A DNA stretch of 64,000 bases from Promerops cafer (GCA_013398275.1 VZSE01005027.1:218584-282583); one strand, 5' to 3'; positions 48,505-61,656 are shown, numbered from the stretch's first letter. Numbers and translations: made by a program. Notes: a model not told the origin generated them from the letters alone.

Positions 48505-49270
48505 TAATTTTTTTTAATAATGGATGTGATGTTTCTCATTTTCCAGTCACAGGAGACTGACCCAACTGCCATGATATTTCAAATAGCATGGAGAAAATCT
48601 TGACAACTATGTCAGCCAACTCCCTCAGGACCACGTGATGCATGTTGTCAGATCCCAGGAATTTCAGTATGTTCAGGTCCCTCAGGTGGTCTCAATCCTA
48701 ATCTACTCCTGGGATGAGGGGAAGGACATCTTTCCTGAAATTCCTATCTTGAGGTTTGGGAATTTGAAAAATGTGGGAAGAGAGATTATTATTGAATGCT
48801 GTGGCAAAAAAAAGTACTTGGGCCTTCAGTGACCCATGTGTTTTTACCAGTTCTCTGGACTTATTTACCTGAGTAAATAAATGGCTGAGTGTGTACATTT
48901 TACTTTAATCACCCTTTTCTGGCCAACATCCCTGTAAAAGTCTTTCTTGATAGTCTTCACATCCCCAAATTCAGCTCCAACTGAATTCCAGCTGTGCCTT
49001 ATCTTTCCTGATCTTATCTTTGCACATCTAGGCAGCATCCCTGTATTCTCCTTGCAACACGTCTCTGATTCCATTTCCTGTGCATTTACTTTTTTACACT
49101 TCCATTTGACCAAGGTGCCCTTACTTAGCCATGCTGGTCTCCTGCCTTCCTTATACATAGTAATCAAGAGTTCTTGAGTTCTAAAACAGCTCTGTTCACC
49201 TTCTTTATGCCTGAGGACAGTTTTCCTTAATTCCTGAAATAACTGAAAGTTTGTTTTCCTACCAGTTTGC
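48505..49270 (-). pseudogene. CR1 LINE ORF2 fragment (linker before the RT)
   Basis: The minus-strand frame at 48865-49278 (137 codons) contains RRPAWLSKGTLVKWKCKK and an IKKDFYRDVGQKR stretch typical of the region between endonuclease and RT in CR1 ORF2. The lower part (48505-48860) parallels the stretch at about 59710-60160 of the other minus-strand CR1 but is more decayed. The 3' half of the element is missing; it stops where the plus-strand CR1 tail begins. Confidence 0.7.
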
Positions 49271-52200
49271 TCTTTCATTGAGTATTATTTTTATTAGTAA
49301 ACATGTTGATATTTCTCACTGCTGCATTTGATGTTCTTTTTGAACAGTTTGAGAATAAAAAAATGTTTTTTAAACAGCTTATGCCTATTTTGCTTTCTTG
49401 AAAGTATTTTTATCAACAGCATCTAGTCATGTTCCCCTGCCATAATAGAATAATATTTCAGCTTCTGTTTTTAATATGCATTGCAGTTAATAAGCATTTC
49501 TCAATAAACATTGTAGTGTCAGTATTAGTCCAGAACTATTAACTACTAATCTTATATAAATGAATAGGACATTTATTAATCTGAGATTAATTAATTAATT
49601 AATTATGCAATAGAAGCATCTAATTTTCACAGCTGAATTTACAAAATAGATGAAAGTTTCCATAGAAAGTTTCCTTTCTCTCAAACCCACAGGAAAAAAC
49701 TACGATCTCTATAGTTGACCATTAATTTAGATGTATGTCCTGGTAAGCTCATGCATTTAATTTTTCCCTCATCATTTAAGTATAGGTTTAATGAAATGCA
49801 AAGATCTTTTGCTCAGACTTTTGTCATGGGAGTGATTTTCTCTACAGCCTAGCTGTTCCCTATTTCTCTGTTTACCCGGTTTCAAAGCTGCTTAGTAAGA
49901 CTGTAGGCTGGTTGTAGAAGTTTATCCGCTACTGAAAGTTTAATTTGTATTTCTCTGGCATTCCATTTCTTGCTTCTTGGAACCATTTTTAACACTATCT
50001 AAATTGCAAGCTTTTTCACTGTTTTCAGAAGGCCTTTCTTTAGCCTCTCTATAATTCAGCACAAGGTCACTACTAATCATTCCCAAAATTTCCATATAGG
50101 TGGTTGTTTTATTGTACAATAGTTCTTCAGCACAGTCGCCTAACCACCGGAGAATATATTTAAGGGACAGTAAAGTGAAACCCTGCAATGTGACTCCCAG
50201 ACCTGCCTATAACCAGGAAACTAAAGATATTCCCTGTCTCTAATTACAAAATGAAGCTAAAAAAGTGAGCAAAGTATTAAAGTGACCTTTCTCTTCCCTT
50301 GCTACTTACTAATTAGATATGAGAAAAAGTTTATCTAATTCATATTGAAAATGGGTGCAAAGCTCTAGTCAGCAGAAATACAAAACATCCTGAAACTGAA
50401 TGTAGCAGTTAAAAATACTTTGTACAAAGAAAACCACCTGTGTTTTACCAAATTAAAGTCATATATAACTAAGAGACATCAAGAAAGGCTGAGAAAATAC
50501 TGCAAGTAACATTGCAGTGCTATGATATTTCTGTAGTATGTGATTACTGTATTATTTCCTAGTTACACTGCCTTATAAAATAATATGAAGTCAGAGAAAA
50601 ATAATTCATATTTTTTTTCTAAGGCAAAGAAATTAACAAACATAAAGTAACAAATATTACCAACCAGGTCATTGATTCCAAGTATTCATTCTTCTTGTAA
50701 TAAAAACAGACATAAGAAGTCTCGCTAAGTAAAGTCAGTTATTTGTCCTGTGTAACTCATGAGCACAATTCATCAGAAGTTCTACAAATGGAGCAGGATG
50801 CAAAACAGAAAAGAGAATTAGGAAACCCTTAAAATTACCTAAATAATATACAGGTAAATAAAATACAGCAATATTTTTTCTATACCACTGTCCAACTTTT
50901 CTGCCTTCAAGCATAAGGAAGGCAGTTCATTGCCACTGGTAGGAGATAAACAGCTTCAATTGTATTGAAAAAAGGAGCTATCAGAAACACCTACATAACT
51001 TGTCTGCTAATTGCAGTTAGAAATGTTATTTCAAGTGCTGATTTATTTTTGAGTCTCATTTATTGGCTTGAAGACATTAAACCAGTGAGAAATGGAAGCC
51101 CTTTTCATTTCTGCATAAAATAGTGGATTGCCTTACAGGTCAAGCTCGTTTTTTTTTAAAAAACAATTATTTTTCCACATCAAAGTAAAAGGCAGACTAA
51201 AAGGCTTGAGTATGAGGCAGTACAATGTTTTTGCAGAGATTTTTTCCAGGGAGTGAATTTTCATGATTCCTGACTCCTTAAAAGCAAGCATTCATTCTAT
51301 GTTGCATCATGACAGAGAAAGTAACCAAATACATTTCCAAAGACAAAAAGTAGAAAACATCTTATTGCTGACAATAGTTTGGGTTGAGGTTTTTTTAATT
51401 ATCATGTGAAAATACTGCTATCAGTAAACACCATCTGATCCTGTTTTGCTTGGCTTCACATATTGGTATTAACACATGAAATAGATGTTTTAGCATTGCA
51501 ATGCAATTCTTTTTTAAGGATATGCAACAGACAGACTAGAACTTTTTGTTTGCTTTTGTCATCTTCATATTGAAAGGCCTGAAGCCTCAAATCAAAGCAG
51601 ATCTTTCTAAAAAAAAGGAAGACTTTTTTTGCCTGCTATTTATCAACTATAATGTTCAAAGTTGAGTGGGTACAACACAAAATAAAAAATTGCAATAAAG
51701 AATGAAAAAACTTGTTTTCCCAACTTATCTCTTCCTTATTAGGGAGCCAATCTGAATGATTCAGTAAGTTGCCATCATTTCAAAAATGGTAATAATTCAG
51801 AGCCCAATGAGATGTTATGCCCATTCTTTAAGCCTCTACAGAATAAGAGACATTAAAAAGAGCATTGTAGCATATTTAAAGCACACATCTTATATAATTG
51901 TTTTTTATATAATCAAGTGCTGAGGTTAGGATAGAGATCCATAAAAATATCTAAAATGGTCTCCATTCACCAAGTGAGTATGCTTAAGGTAAACAGCCCT
52001 TACAGTAAGATACTGGAACATGGATCCTTTCTCCCCTTATGAAGTAGAGGAGTTAAGAAAAAAAATGCTCAAGCAGCTCAAAACTTTGGCATGTATAATA
52101 AGGAGTAGGGGCCATACTTTATAATAAAACCAGAGACTGAATTTGTAATTACTAGCAGATTTTAAGAAGAAGAACATAAGACCCCTTTTTACCTTATGTT

Positions 52201-52389
52201 GGAATGAGCTGGATAGAGAAAAGGAGCTCTGAGCATTTTTACCCATGGTTCTAATGTATAGCTCAAATATCTGAAGCTCTGGCAGAGACAAAAAGTTAAG
52301 CCTGGTCAGCATGTTACCCATACATGTAATGAAGCTGATGTACTGTGAAACTCCTCTGCTAGTTCTTGCTCCTGTGATCTGCAACCTCA
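49271..52389. other. Intergenic, AT-rich; only a short microsatellite
   Basis: About 3.1 kb with an ATTA repeat at 49586-49604 and nothing else supported. A 117-codon minus-strand frame at 52037-52390 next to the LTR-like block has no recognisable domain. Confidence 0.45.
49586..49604 (+). repeat. ATTA tetranucleotide microsatellite
   Basis: Nearly five ATTA units in a row. Confidence 0.9.
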
Positions 52390-52960
52390 TGTGAAAGATG
52401 GCCCTATTGGAGCAGCATCATTTGTATGTTCTGTACTTAGGCCTTTTACCACTATCTGCAACAACAAGTCTCTTTTATTGCTACTCTGGAGGGGAGAAAA
52501 ACCCCTTTGGAGAAAACAAGCTTTACATCCTGTGGGATATGGGGCTCTATTTGTTAAAGTTGTTAAGGCTTATGTTCACCAGAAGGCCCTGTTGGAAAGG
52601 CACAGCTGCAGACTAGACCGTTGGAAGTCGGCTGGGAGGTGAGGCTAAGTTATGAGGAGGAACGCATGGAGAGCACACGAGCGAGAAGCTGATTGGGTGA
52701 TAGAATGTGTGGACTGCTGTCCACATGTGTCAGCACTGCAGCTGAGCAGCCAATGGGTGCCCTTCTGTTAAGTTTTGGTTATGTCTTGTGGAAGCTAAAG
52801 GTATAAAAGGAGGGTGTTTTCTACAGTAAGGAGATCTCCTTTGGATGCATAAGGAGGTCCTGTCTGTTTGTTCCCCATTGCTACAACACCCATTTGTTCT
52901 TCTCTACTGTTCTTATATTTCTCAAATCACTCCAGGCCCACTTTGAACTAAGGACTTTCA
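52390..52960 (+). mobile_element. LTR-like promoter block, plus strand
   Basis: The block has a CCAAT box at 52750-52754 and TATAAAA at 52802-52808 about 50 bp apart, as in a retroviral U3, followed by an R/U5-like T-rich stretch. GGAGATCTCC and AGGAGGTCC repeats follow the TATA box. The start (TGTG at 52390) and end (TTTCA at 52960) are guesses, and no target-site duplication or AATAAA was found. A cellular promoter is the alternative. Confidence 0.45.
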
Positions 52961-53750
52961 ACTTCTTCTAACTTCTGAAATTATATACCTGGAAAAGCAA
53001 GATAGGCAACTAATGTATAAACAAATATGCACAATCTGCAAAAGGTTTCCTTTGAAACCAAGAGATTTAGAATAGTCAGCAGTAAGCAATGCTGGTACAG
53101 TACTTCTAAATTTATAGTGGCCCAAATGCAGGAATCATCTTCAAAGAAAAATCTAGACTGAAGGCAAAAGACAAATCTATACAGCAACATAAAACTTCCC
53201 TCTAAAATTTCAGAAAAGTTATTTTCTTTCTAAAGGAATTTTTCTATTGCCTAGTGTCGCAACTTTTATTTTGATGTTGGAGTTTTCAAAAATTGAAGTT
53301 GAAGGACAGAAACATTTATGTGAAACAGGATATCTTGAAATTATAAGGAATGCTTCTAACTGAAAATAAGCAGTATTTGAATGAGAGACACATTTCTCAT
53401 AACCCAAGGATGTAATAACAGATGTCCTTTGATGAAATGTTTTTTTTCCATTTATTCTCACAATGGCTTTCAGAATTATGCTGAATATCAAAAGTGGGGT
53501 GGTTTTTGATAAAAGGATGATTTTTCCTTCAGTAACACGTTAGCATGCTATCGGCCACTTAATGCTGATCATTTACAGCTTATTTCCTTTTTACCTTCAT
53601 GGGAAAACAGCATAACATCAAACTTTCCTCTGTCTTTCACCTTCTCTGAGAAACTTGGTGCCCTGTTAAGGCATTTAATAGTGTAATTTCTAGGATACCT
53701 ATAAGTTTAACATAGAGTAAAGAAGTGTCTTTAAGCTGATATCAGAAAAA
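52961..53750. other. Intergenic, no feature seen
   Basis: AT-rich DNA between two LTR-like blocks. The open frames here are short and unremarkable. Confidence 0.45.
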
Positions 53751-54134
53751 ATTGACACCTGTGCCTTGCCAGCCTCCTGCTGACTTCAGTTTCCTGAATT
53801 GTGGGGAGGGATAGGATAGAATTGAGTTCCAGGCTGTGGGACGTGTCTGCAGAATGCCATGATAGCACAAAGAAGCTTGACCTTGGGAGAGGAGGTGCCC
53901 CAGTGGAGAGGAGCCTGCTGGAAGCTGACAGACTCCTGAATGGCGCGTGATCACCCCCGTATAAGGACATTAAGAAAGTGTGTTACAGACATGGCAATGT
54001 GTGATAGGTCGCTTAGTGAAAAATACCGTGTAAGGAAATACTGTGTCTTGAAGAAGTGTATAAAACCAGCTTGCTCCTTTGAATAAATGTTTCAGATTCC
54101 CTGCTGGTCTGAGCCCGTGCCTCCATCGTTTGCA
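53751..54134 (+). mobile_element. LTR, plus strand
   Basis: A GC-richer block beginning near TGACACCTGTGCC and ending near CCATCGTTTGCA. TATAAAA (54059-54065) is followed closely by AATAAA (54082-54087), a compact U3-R arrangement seen in some avian LTRs. No target-site duplication could be matched, so the ends may be off by tens of bases. Confidence 0.55.
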
Positions 54135-55943
54135 CTGAATCAACTGAGATTCCACTGGCCTTACTTACACTTTTCTCAGAGAGATGAACTGCTATGAGGT
54201 TTGCACTTGATGAAAAGGTCTTAATACGGGATGAGTATGTACTGTTTAAAATGCTCTATCTGTCCTTTAATCGAGCTCACTAGCATTAGCATGCAGTGTT
54301 TCAGTACTAGCTTCCTCTTGCATCTGAGTTTAAAAAAAAAAAAATCTGTTGTATTTGGCTGCTTTGAGTAATAGAAGATCTACAGCCCTGTGGTGGGCTG
54401 CAAACCCTCTAAACATGCCTTCTTGGTATTTTGCAGGGCCAGCCATTCATGCACCCGATCTGTAGTCACTTATTGATGGTATAGCAGATAAACTCAGCCA
54501 GCAGCTCCAGACAGCAATTGAGCAGACAAAAACAGAATGCTACAACAGCAGATGACAAGTTCTTGCCTGGCTGACAGGCATACAAAAGACTTTACAGAAC
54601 ATACCTGCAAGTCCATAGCAAGTTTCACTGGCTAATCTCCAGACTTAGTAGGGAAGAAATCCAGGTTTCTATTCTACACATTGAAAACATAAAAGAACAT
54701 TTTTACTGTAATCTGCCTGAACATTGAACACTTTCTGTTTCTTTTCTAAGAAAATTTTTGATATCTGAAAGTTTCAGAAGTGCGACTTCAAAAAAAACCC
54801 CCCTGGTATTTAAAAAAAAGGAAGCAAAAGCACAAGAGTTTTGTAGACAAATTTGTGTTGTTAACATGGAAAACCTGAGTAAAATTCTCAGGAACTGTTG
54901 TTCTTTAATGTCTTTAATCCTAGACATCTTCATTTATTTTCACAGAAGGTATGAAAATCTGCAATTTTTTGTTGATTTTTTTGACAGAGGGCTTTGTTTT
55001 TAGGCTCAAAACTCAGACACTTAACACTGGTGCTAAGTCGGTGTACTTTGAAATATCTGGGATCCTTAAGATTATTATCTATGTGAATCATAGCTAGTGT
55101 GCACAAATAAATAGTATTTTTTAAAAATACAGTATTCATTGAAATTTCCAGTCTCACAGAGAGAATATAGGACTTACAAAGCTCATCAGTTAAAAATTAC
55201 TGGATGAGAGACAGTCCACACTGTACAAGACACCTAGACAATGACAGAATTCTGGTTTAGAAAAGTTCAATATGCCCAAGAGTCTTATTGACCAGTTCCA
55301 CATTTCATGAGTTCAGTTCCTGAAGTTGTCACACTTAGAGGAAAATTACATTTTCATCTCCGTAAGAGGGTTATATCTTTAAACTAACCTGATGTCAATG
55401 TTAATAAACTTATTCTGGGGTAAAACGCTGTATTTACCATTAAATAGAGATTAGCCACTGATTTCAAATCAGGTACTTGCCTAACTCTAGAAACAGGTTG
55501 GAAGTTAAGTGTGGACATGCATTTTTTCCTCTTCTAGTTCCACGTTATTTGATTTTACTCTTCTACTGTTCTGATTAACTGTTGTTTTAAAATCTGAATA
55601 CTAATAATAGTTGAAATGAACCCTTGATTTTATGCCAAGGGAGTGTTGTCATAACACTCAATTTGTAATTAATTTTTCCAGCCTTTGATAAACAGCCTAG
55701 GACACTGGTGGAGTATTTCATTTGTACATATAAATGCATGCAAATCCCCCTTTCATTCTTTTAATAGCAACTTACCCTCTAGTAGTCATGGAAAAACTCA
55801 GGAGGACTAGAAATTCTAGTCCTATCAGAACCTCCAAGGAGACTATCAAAACCTCCAAAGTGGTCTTAAATAATGTAAGATAAATTTTCCCAGACATTTT
55901 CAAGGTGTAAGAGTTGTCTTTATATCATTTTATGTGGTGTTAG
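54135..55943. other. Intergenic, AT-rich; no feature seen
   Basis: About 1.8 kb with a poly-A run near 54330 and short chance frames only. Confidence 0.45.
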
Positions 55944-56078
55944 CTTGTTGGGGTAACAGGTGTTGGAGTAAGAGTTAAAGACCAGCGCCAGCAGCAGCAG
56001 CACCAGCAGCGCCTCTCTGGACAGCATGTACCTGAGACAGAACTGGATGAATGCATTTCTACCTCTACTACCACATAA
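55944..56078 (+). other. CAG-repeat, CpG-containing block; possible exon
   Basis: An isolated stretch with interrupted CAG repeats and two CpGs. On the plus strand a TAG acceptor at 55941-55943 is followed by 44 codons to TAA (56076-56078), giving a glutamine-rich peptide (QRQQQQHQQR). A second plus frame is serine-rich. On the minus strand, after a TCTGTCTCAG acceptor, an ATG opens a leucine-rich start (MLSREALLVLLLLALV) like a signal peptide. CAG repeats open all three readings, so none is firm. Confidence 0.3.
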
Positions 56079-58350
56079 GAACTGAACTCTTCATGCTCCT
56101 TTACCATGGCTTTGGAGAGAACAATAGAAGATGTCAAGAGGACAGATTTATTGTAGAACTGTAATTAAGCCTATAAACTGTAACCAAAAAAAGCACTTAG
56201 GAGTCGAGATATATATACTGATGCTTCCAAATAAAACCTTAGATTCACTCACAGGTCTGCTGGTGTGTCTCATCCCTTCATGTATCACGTTAGCTTACTA
56301 TCATCCAGTGCAGAGTGATGTAGGACAAACCTTATTGTATCAGTTATGCTCTGACTAATGTCATGAAATTGAATAAATACCAGAGCTTTACATTTAAATA
56401 AAAATTTACAATATTCAAAAAATAAATCAGAGATGAGACGGTTTACTGCGGGGTGGTTTTGTAAGAAATTTAGACTTTCTTTAAATCCCAGCCTCTGACC
56501 TGGAAAGTCATCACACCTGCAGTCCATTAAAAGCTGAGAGAATACACACCTCTCATCACCTTGCTCCTTTTCTTTAATTCAATATCTGTTGTTAGACATT
56601 GATGAAGGGAGAACACTGAGCTAGAGGACCCTCATCCTACCTTGACTTTCTTTAATGTGTTATCTTACTTAAGAAGAAATGTTGCAACATATGATTCGAA
56701 GGTACAAGTTTTAGATGTATTTTAGTTTTGGGGAATAGAGAGTAGCGGTCTCTGTGGTTTTTGTTCATTGTTTTAGTCAGCCTGCCTTTACTATCATTTT
56801 ACAGTAGAATTTAAATGGAAATTTCTACAGTACTAGGAAGTGTTTTAGACAAAGAGCTTACTGAATTTGTAGTGAAAGTCACTAGGTAAGCCTGAGTCAT
56901 AATCATGTAAACCCACAGTACTGGCAAAAGTAGCTACAAGTGTTGTGACAATATCAGATTTTGCTGTATTGACTGATGACACACACGATGATAATGCTGG
57001 TTTTGGTAAGGAAATGTTTACGTTGAGTGATTGCACAGAAAATCTGCATTGTATTAAAAACATTGGCTTACCAAGTGAGGATAGACCTGCAGAGATTAAT
57101 GATATTCTTGAGATATTCTGATCTTCTGATCTTAGGAAGAGCATTGGAAGCTTCAGAAGAGACAGCAAGGGATGAGGCTGTGCATTGTTTTTTGGAATTT
57201 TTAGTAAAAAAAATTTGTTAGTGTCTTGATTCTTGGGCAAAGATGGGTATCTGTTAGGGGTTTTGCGGGTTGGGGTTTTTTTAGTTCCTTGTAATAGTTA
57301 GGATCAGACAGTTACCTCTTAGCCATATACAGTAATTCCCACTGTAAAAGATTACTTACAGTAGTTGATTAGATATCAGATAGCAGACAGCTTTTTTGCA
57401 AGAGAAACAGTTCAGTGATTCTTCTATCAATTCTTATCCTGAAAATGATTAGATGTGTTGTAAGTTGTCTAGTCTGACTTTTTTACTGTTTTTTGACGTT
57501 GCCATGGGGGACAGGATCATTATGAACAATTTGTTGGATAGAACCAATCAAAAAATTATTCTAACTTTACGTATTTATACATGAAAATACAGTGCATAGT
57601 TCCTTTGGGCAGAAACTTGATATTTGGGGAAGAAAAATAGTACACACTGGGCCAGCTGTAGTTTAGATCCTCATCGTAGTGAAACACTGAGCTTAGAATA
57701 AACCACATGCAAAAAAACATGCTTGCATTATTCACTCAATGGTGAAACTGTATATATGAAATCATGTCACCACCACCAGAATTATCTCAATTTATTATGA
57801 AGAGGAACACATTTTTCAACACAGTATTTTCATCTCTAATTTCAGTTCTAATGCTTGAAGGGAAAAAGGATTCCATATATGCTAATAATTATGGGCACAA
57901 TAAAAACATGCTAAAAGACCTGATTTAAATAAAGCTGATTTAAATAAAGATATTACACCCAACCTACAAAACTTACTCTCTCTCAGATTGACACCTCTAT
58001 TTTGGATGCAGCCACAGCATTATTGCTGCTTTAAGTAGTGAAGCCACAGATTTGACTCCTGTATACACAGTGAAAAAAAGACTGTTCAAACTACTTCATT
58101 TTATTGATGAAGAGTGGATTGCAACTTTGGATTCAAACCACTAGGTTTGAATTTTCTTGGCCTTTTCAACAGCCCATCTTCCTGACCATTTTAGTTAACT
58201 TCTGCTCTCTGGTGGCTTCTTTGCCTTCATGAATCTGATGAGGTGGGAAAATAAGATGCAGCCCTGTCCCTTTCTGTCTTTTTATGGAATGAATAAAAAA
58301 GTTTGTGCTTGTGGCAACTGGACTACAGAATAATTCCTCCTTTTCTCATT
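56079..58350. other. Mostly featureless; one long minus-strand frame
   Basis: AT-rich DNA. The only notable item is a 131-codon minus-strand frame at 56845-57240, listed separately. No repeat is recognised. Confidence 0.4.
56845..57240 (-). CDS. 131-codon open frame of unknown status
   Basis: This is the longest frame in the window outside recognised retroelements and GC-rich DNA. The product begins MPKNQDTNKFFLLK; it is serine- and leucine-rich and has no recognisable domain, signal peptide or clear membrane segment. No promoter, Kozak context or poly(A) signal was tied to it. A frame of this size is possible by chance in 64 kb read six ways, so it is most likely not a gene. Confidence 0.15.
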   Translation of the reverse strand: MPKNQDTNKFFLLKIPKNNAQPHPLLSLLKLPMLFLRSEDQNISRISLISAGLSSLGKPMFLIQCRFSVQSLNVNISLPKPALSSCVSSVNTAKSDIVTTLVATFASTVGLHDYDSGLPSDFHYKFSKLFV

Positions 58351-60165
58351 TCATAGAATCATAGAATGATAGAATGTTTTGGGTTGAAAAGGACCTTAAA
58401 GATCATGTACTTCCAACCCCCCTGCCTCACTAGACCAGCTTGCTCAAACCCCATCCAACCTGGCCTTGAATGCTTCCTGGAATGGAGCATCCACAGCTTC
58501 TCTGGGCAACCTGTTCCAGTACTTCACCACCCTCAAAGTAAAGAATTTCTCACTAATATCAATTAAATCTACCCTCTTTCAGCTTAAAGCCTATCACTCA
58601 CTACATGTCCTTGCAAACAGTCCCTCTCCGGTTTTCTTGTAGGCTTTCTTTAGGTACTCAAAGGCTATTTTAGGTTCTCCCCAAAACTTTCTCCTCTCCA
58701 GGATAAACCACCCCAACTCTTCTAGCCTTTCCTCATAGAGGAGGTGTTTCAGCCCTCTGATCATCTTTATAGGCTCCTCTGGACTCATTTCAAAATATTT
58801 ACAACTTTCTCGTGTTGGGGGGCCCTGCAACAGGACGCAGTATTCCAGATGGGGTCTTGCAAGAGCAGAGTAGAGGGCAAGAACCACCTCCTTCAACTTG
58901 GTGATGATGGCTTTTTTGATGCAGCCCAGGATATGGCTGGCTTTCTGGCCTCTAGGCACATATTCCAAGACATGTTGAGCTTCTCATCCACCAACACTCC
59001 TAAGTCCTTCTCCCCAGGGCTGCGGTCTATCCATTCTCCACCCAGCTAGTACTTGTGCTTGAGATTTCCCTGACTCAGGCACAGGACCTTTGATTTGGCC
59101 TTGTTGAAATCAATAAGGTTCACACAGGCCAACCTCTCAAGCCTGCCCATCTCTCATCCAGGTCCCTCTTGATTACATCCCTTTCCTGCAGTGTGTTGAC
59201 TGCACCACAGTTTGGTGACATCAACAAACTTGCTGAGTGTGCACTCGATCCCACTGTCCATGCCACTGACAAAGATGACAGTACTAATACTGGCCACGAG
59301 GAATGCAATTTGTCACTGGTCTCCACTTGGACATCCAGCCACTGAGCACACCTCTTTGAGTGTGACCATCCAGCCAATTACTTACCCACCAAGTGATCCA
59401 TCCATAAAATCCATGTCTCTTCAGTTTAGAGACAAGGATACTGTGAGGGACAATGTCAAATGCCTTGCACAAGTCCAGGTAGATTATGTCAGTCTCTCTT
59501 TCCTCCTCCACCACAGCTCCACCACAGCAGGCCACCATATTTATTAGCCACTATTTACTTTTAGTCAAGCCATGTTGGCTGTTGTAAATCACCTCCTTAT
59601 TTTCCATGTGCCTTAGCATAGTTTCCAGGAGGTTCTGCTCCATGATTTTTGCCAGGGGCTGAGTTGAGACTGACCAGTCTGTAGTTCCCTGGGTCTCCCT
59701 TATTTTCCTTTTTAAAAATGGGGGTTATGTTTCCTTTTTTTCAGTCAGTGGGAACTTTAAGGGAATGCTACAACTTCTCAAATGTGATGGATAGTGGCTT
59801 AGCTGCATCCTTGGACTGTTTCCTGAGGATCCATGGATGAATCTCATCAGGTTCAATGGACTTGTGCATCTTCAGGTTCCCTAGATGTTTTTGAAACTGA
59901 TCTTCTCCTGGAGTGGGAGGTTCTTCCTTCTCCCAGTTTCTCTCTTTTCCTTCTGCAGCATGACTGGAGTACTTGCTGTGAAGACTGATGCAAAAAAGTC
60001 ATTGAGTACCTCAGTCTTCTCCATGTCCTGGATAACCAGGTCTCTCATATCCTTTCTGAGAGGACCCACATTTTCCTTAGCCTTTTTTTTTATTGCCAAC
60101 ATACCTATAGAAGCTTTTTTCATTATCTTTGATGTCCTTGGACAGATGTACTTCAGCCTTTAATG
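58351..60165 (-). pseudogene. CR1 LINE, 1.8 kb, RT to 3' end
   Basis: The plus strand starts with the reversed CR1 tail (ATCATAGAATGATAGAATG), then the 3' UTR segment, then ORF2 read backwards. Minus-strand translation gives DIIYLDLCKAFD (first RT aspartate), a WLDGHTQRGVLSG stretch, a damaged CIPRGQY palm segment, the catalytic box as FVDVTKL with the second aspartate lost, and the thumb region ending in a 124-codon frame at 58594-58968. Above 59.7 kb it runs into the linker (ENVGPLRKDMRDL and LNDFFASVFT). It is 5'-truncated near 60165 and carries several stops and frameshifts. It is the most complete CR1 in the window. Confidence 0.9.
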
Positions 60166-60769
60166 TCTAATAGTCAAAGATTATGCCCACATAATGCCCT
60201 TATCCACAGTTTCCTAATGTACTAATCCCATTCACGAAGAACTGCATAGAATAAACAGGATTTTTTTTGTATAACATTGTAGCAATATTATGCTAAAAAC
60301 ACAGTGGAAGCTTTCAAAATCTTACTGATTCTAGGACCATAACCTTTCCAGACAGTTTTAGGACATGTACAGGAGAAAGACTGATAGAGCTGAGAATCAG
60401 AAAAAGAGAACCACATAAGAAAGAAATGATGCTGAAAGGAATGTAAATATATGTTAATGGATAAAGTCTTTCTTTGAGAGCAATTCATAGGCCAGAACAG
60501 AAAATGTTTTCCTAACTTTCATGTTTACTCAGAAGATTCAAACCATTTTCATTGCCACTTCAAGTGATTTGTTTTTCTTGTTACGCTCTGAGCTTGTATT
60601 CTAGTCTTCGGCTGGTATAGGTATCCTTGGTTACAATATGGAGTGCAACCAAAGTATATATTCTACCACCATCTACATTACCTTCTGATGAACTGTTAAA
60701 ATGGGTGGAGCCATGTTTCTTTATCTTCACCATGATTCAACTGTGATAATTCCCCCTGGGGAAGGAGCG
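60166..60769. other. Intergenic, no feature seen
   Basis: AT-rich spacer between the long CR1 and the LTR cluster. Confidence 0.45.
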
Positions 60770-61639
60770 TGTGTTGGGGTGATTTTATGATGATACACTA
60801 TTCCCTGATCATCTGCTCTGTGCCCAGAAATGCTGTAGCTTTAAAGGTGGGTCCAGAGAGTGTAGGGGTAGAGCCTTGGGGCTCTTGTGCAGGCTTTTTC
60901 AAAGCCTCACTCTCAGGTGTCTGTGGTGCTGCAAGGACTGCGTTACTTTGTTGTTTAGCTAGCTTGGTTTTTTGTTAGCTTAGGCAAGAAGGCTTTTTTC
61001 CTTTCCCTGGCCTGGGAGACTGCCACAGCAATCCTTCGGTGTGTTTTTTTTTCCTGAACTGTTCCTGTTGGTTTTGGTCTGAGATCAGAGAGAACAATTG
61101 ATGGGAGACAAATCAGCCAGGGACCAGCAAGGAGCCGAGGGGCTTCTCCATCCCAGCCCCAGACCTCAGAAAAGCTGAACCGACAAGAAAAAGGACATCA
61201 AAGTCCACCAGCTTCATCTGCTGTGAAGAGGAGACCAACATGATTCACCAGGTTCCCATCTGGTTTTGCCCAAGCTGCTGCGTGAATCTTTTGGGGTTTT
61301 TTTCTTCCCTGAGACAGAAGCCGGTGCCATTTTGTTCCTCCCTGCCAAATGGCTGGCTGTTGTTTTTTTCTTTCCCTGGCACTTTGGGGGTTTATTGTTC
61401 CAGTGTGGGTGTGTGTGGGGGGGTGTAAGGTTTTGACAATTCAAGATCATTAGCATTAGTCTTTTTTTTTTTCTGTGCTGTGCAGGCATTCTGTTTATCA
61501 ATAAACTGTTGTTTTTTTTCACTTTCATCCACTAATATTAATTTCTTATCAGCAGGAAGGGATGGCTGAAACCCTTTACTTGAGAGGAAACACTCATTCT
61601 AGAGTGATTTTCTCCTAAACTTGTCTCTAAACTGAGACA
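60770..61639 (+). mobile_element. LTR, ERVK-like, plus strand
   Basis: An 870-bp block starting TGTGTTGGGGTGATTTTATG and ending AAACTGAGACA. AATAAA lies at 61500-61505. The first part (TTATGATGATAC, then CCCAGAAATGCTGTAGCTTTAA) matches in order the start of the LTR at 45893, so both belong to related families, though the middle parts differ. No clear target-site duplication was found. T-rich and TGGGTGTGTGTGGG runs occur inside. Confidence 0.7.
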
Positions 61640-61656
61640 AGCAGCACCACTCACTC

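Noticed and set aside
57240..57290. G/T-rich run resembling telomere repeats
   Set aside because: Only one or two TTAGGGG-like words in a T-rich stretch; there is no array.
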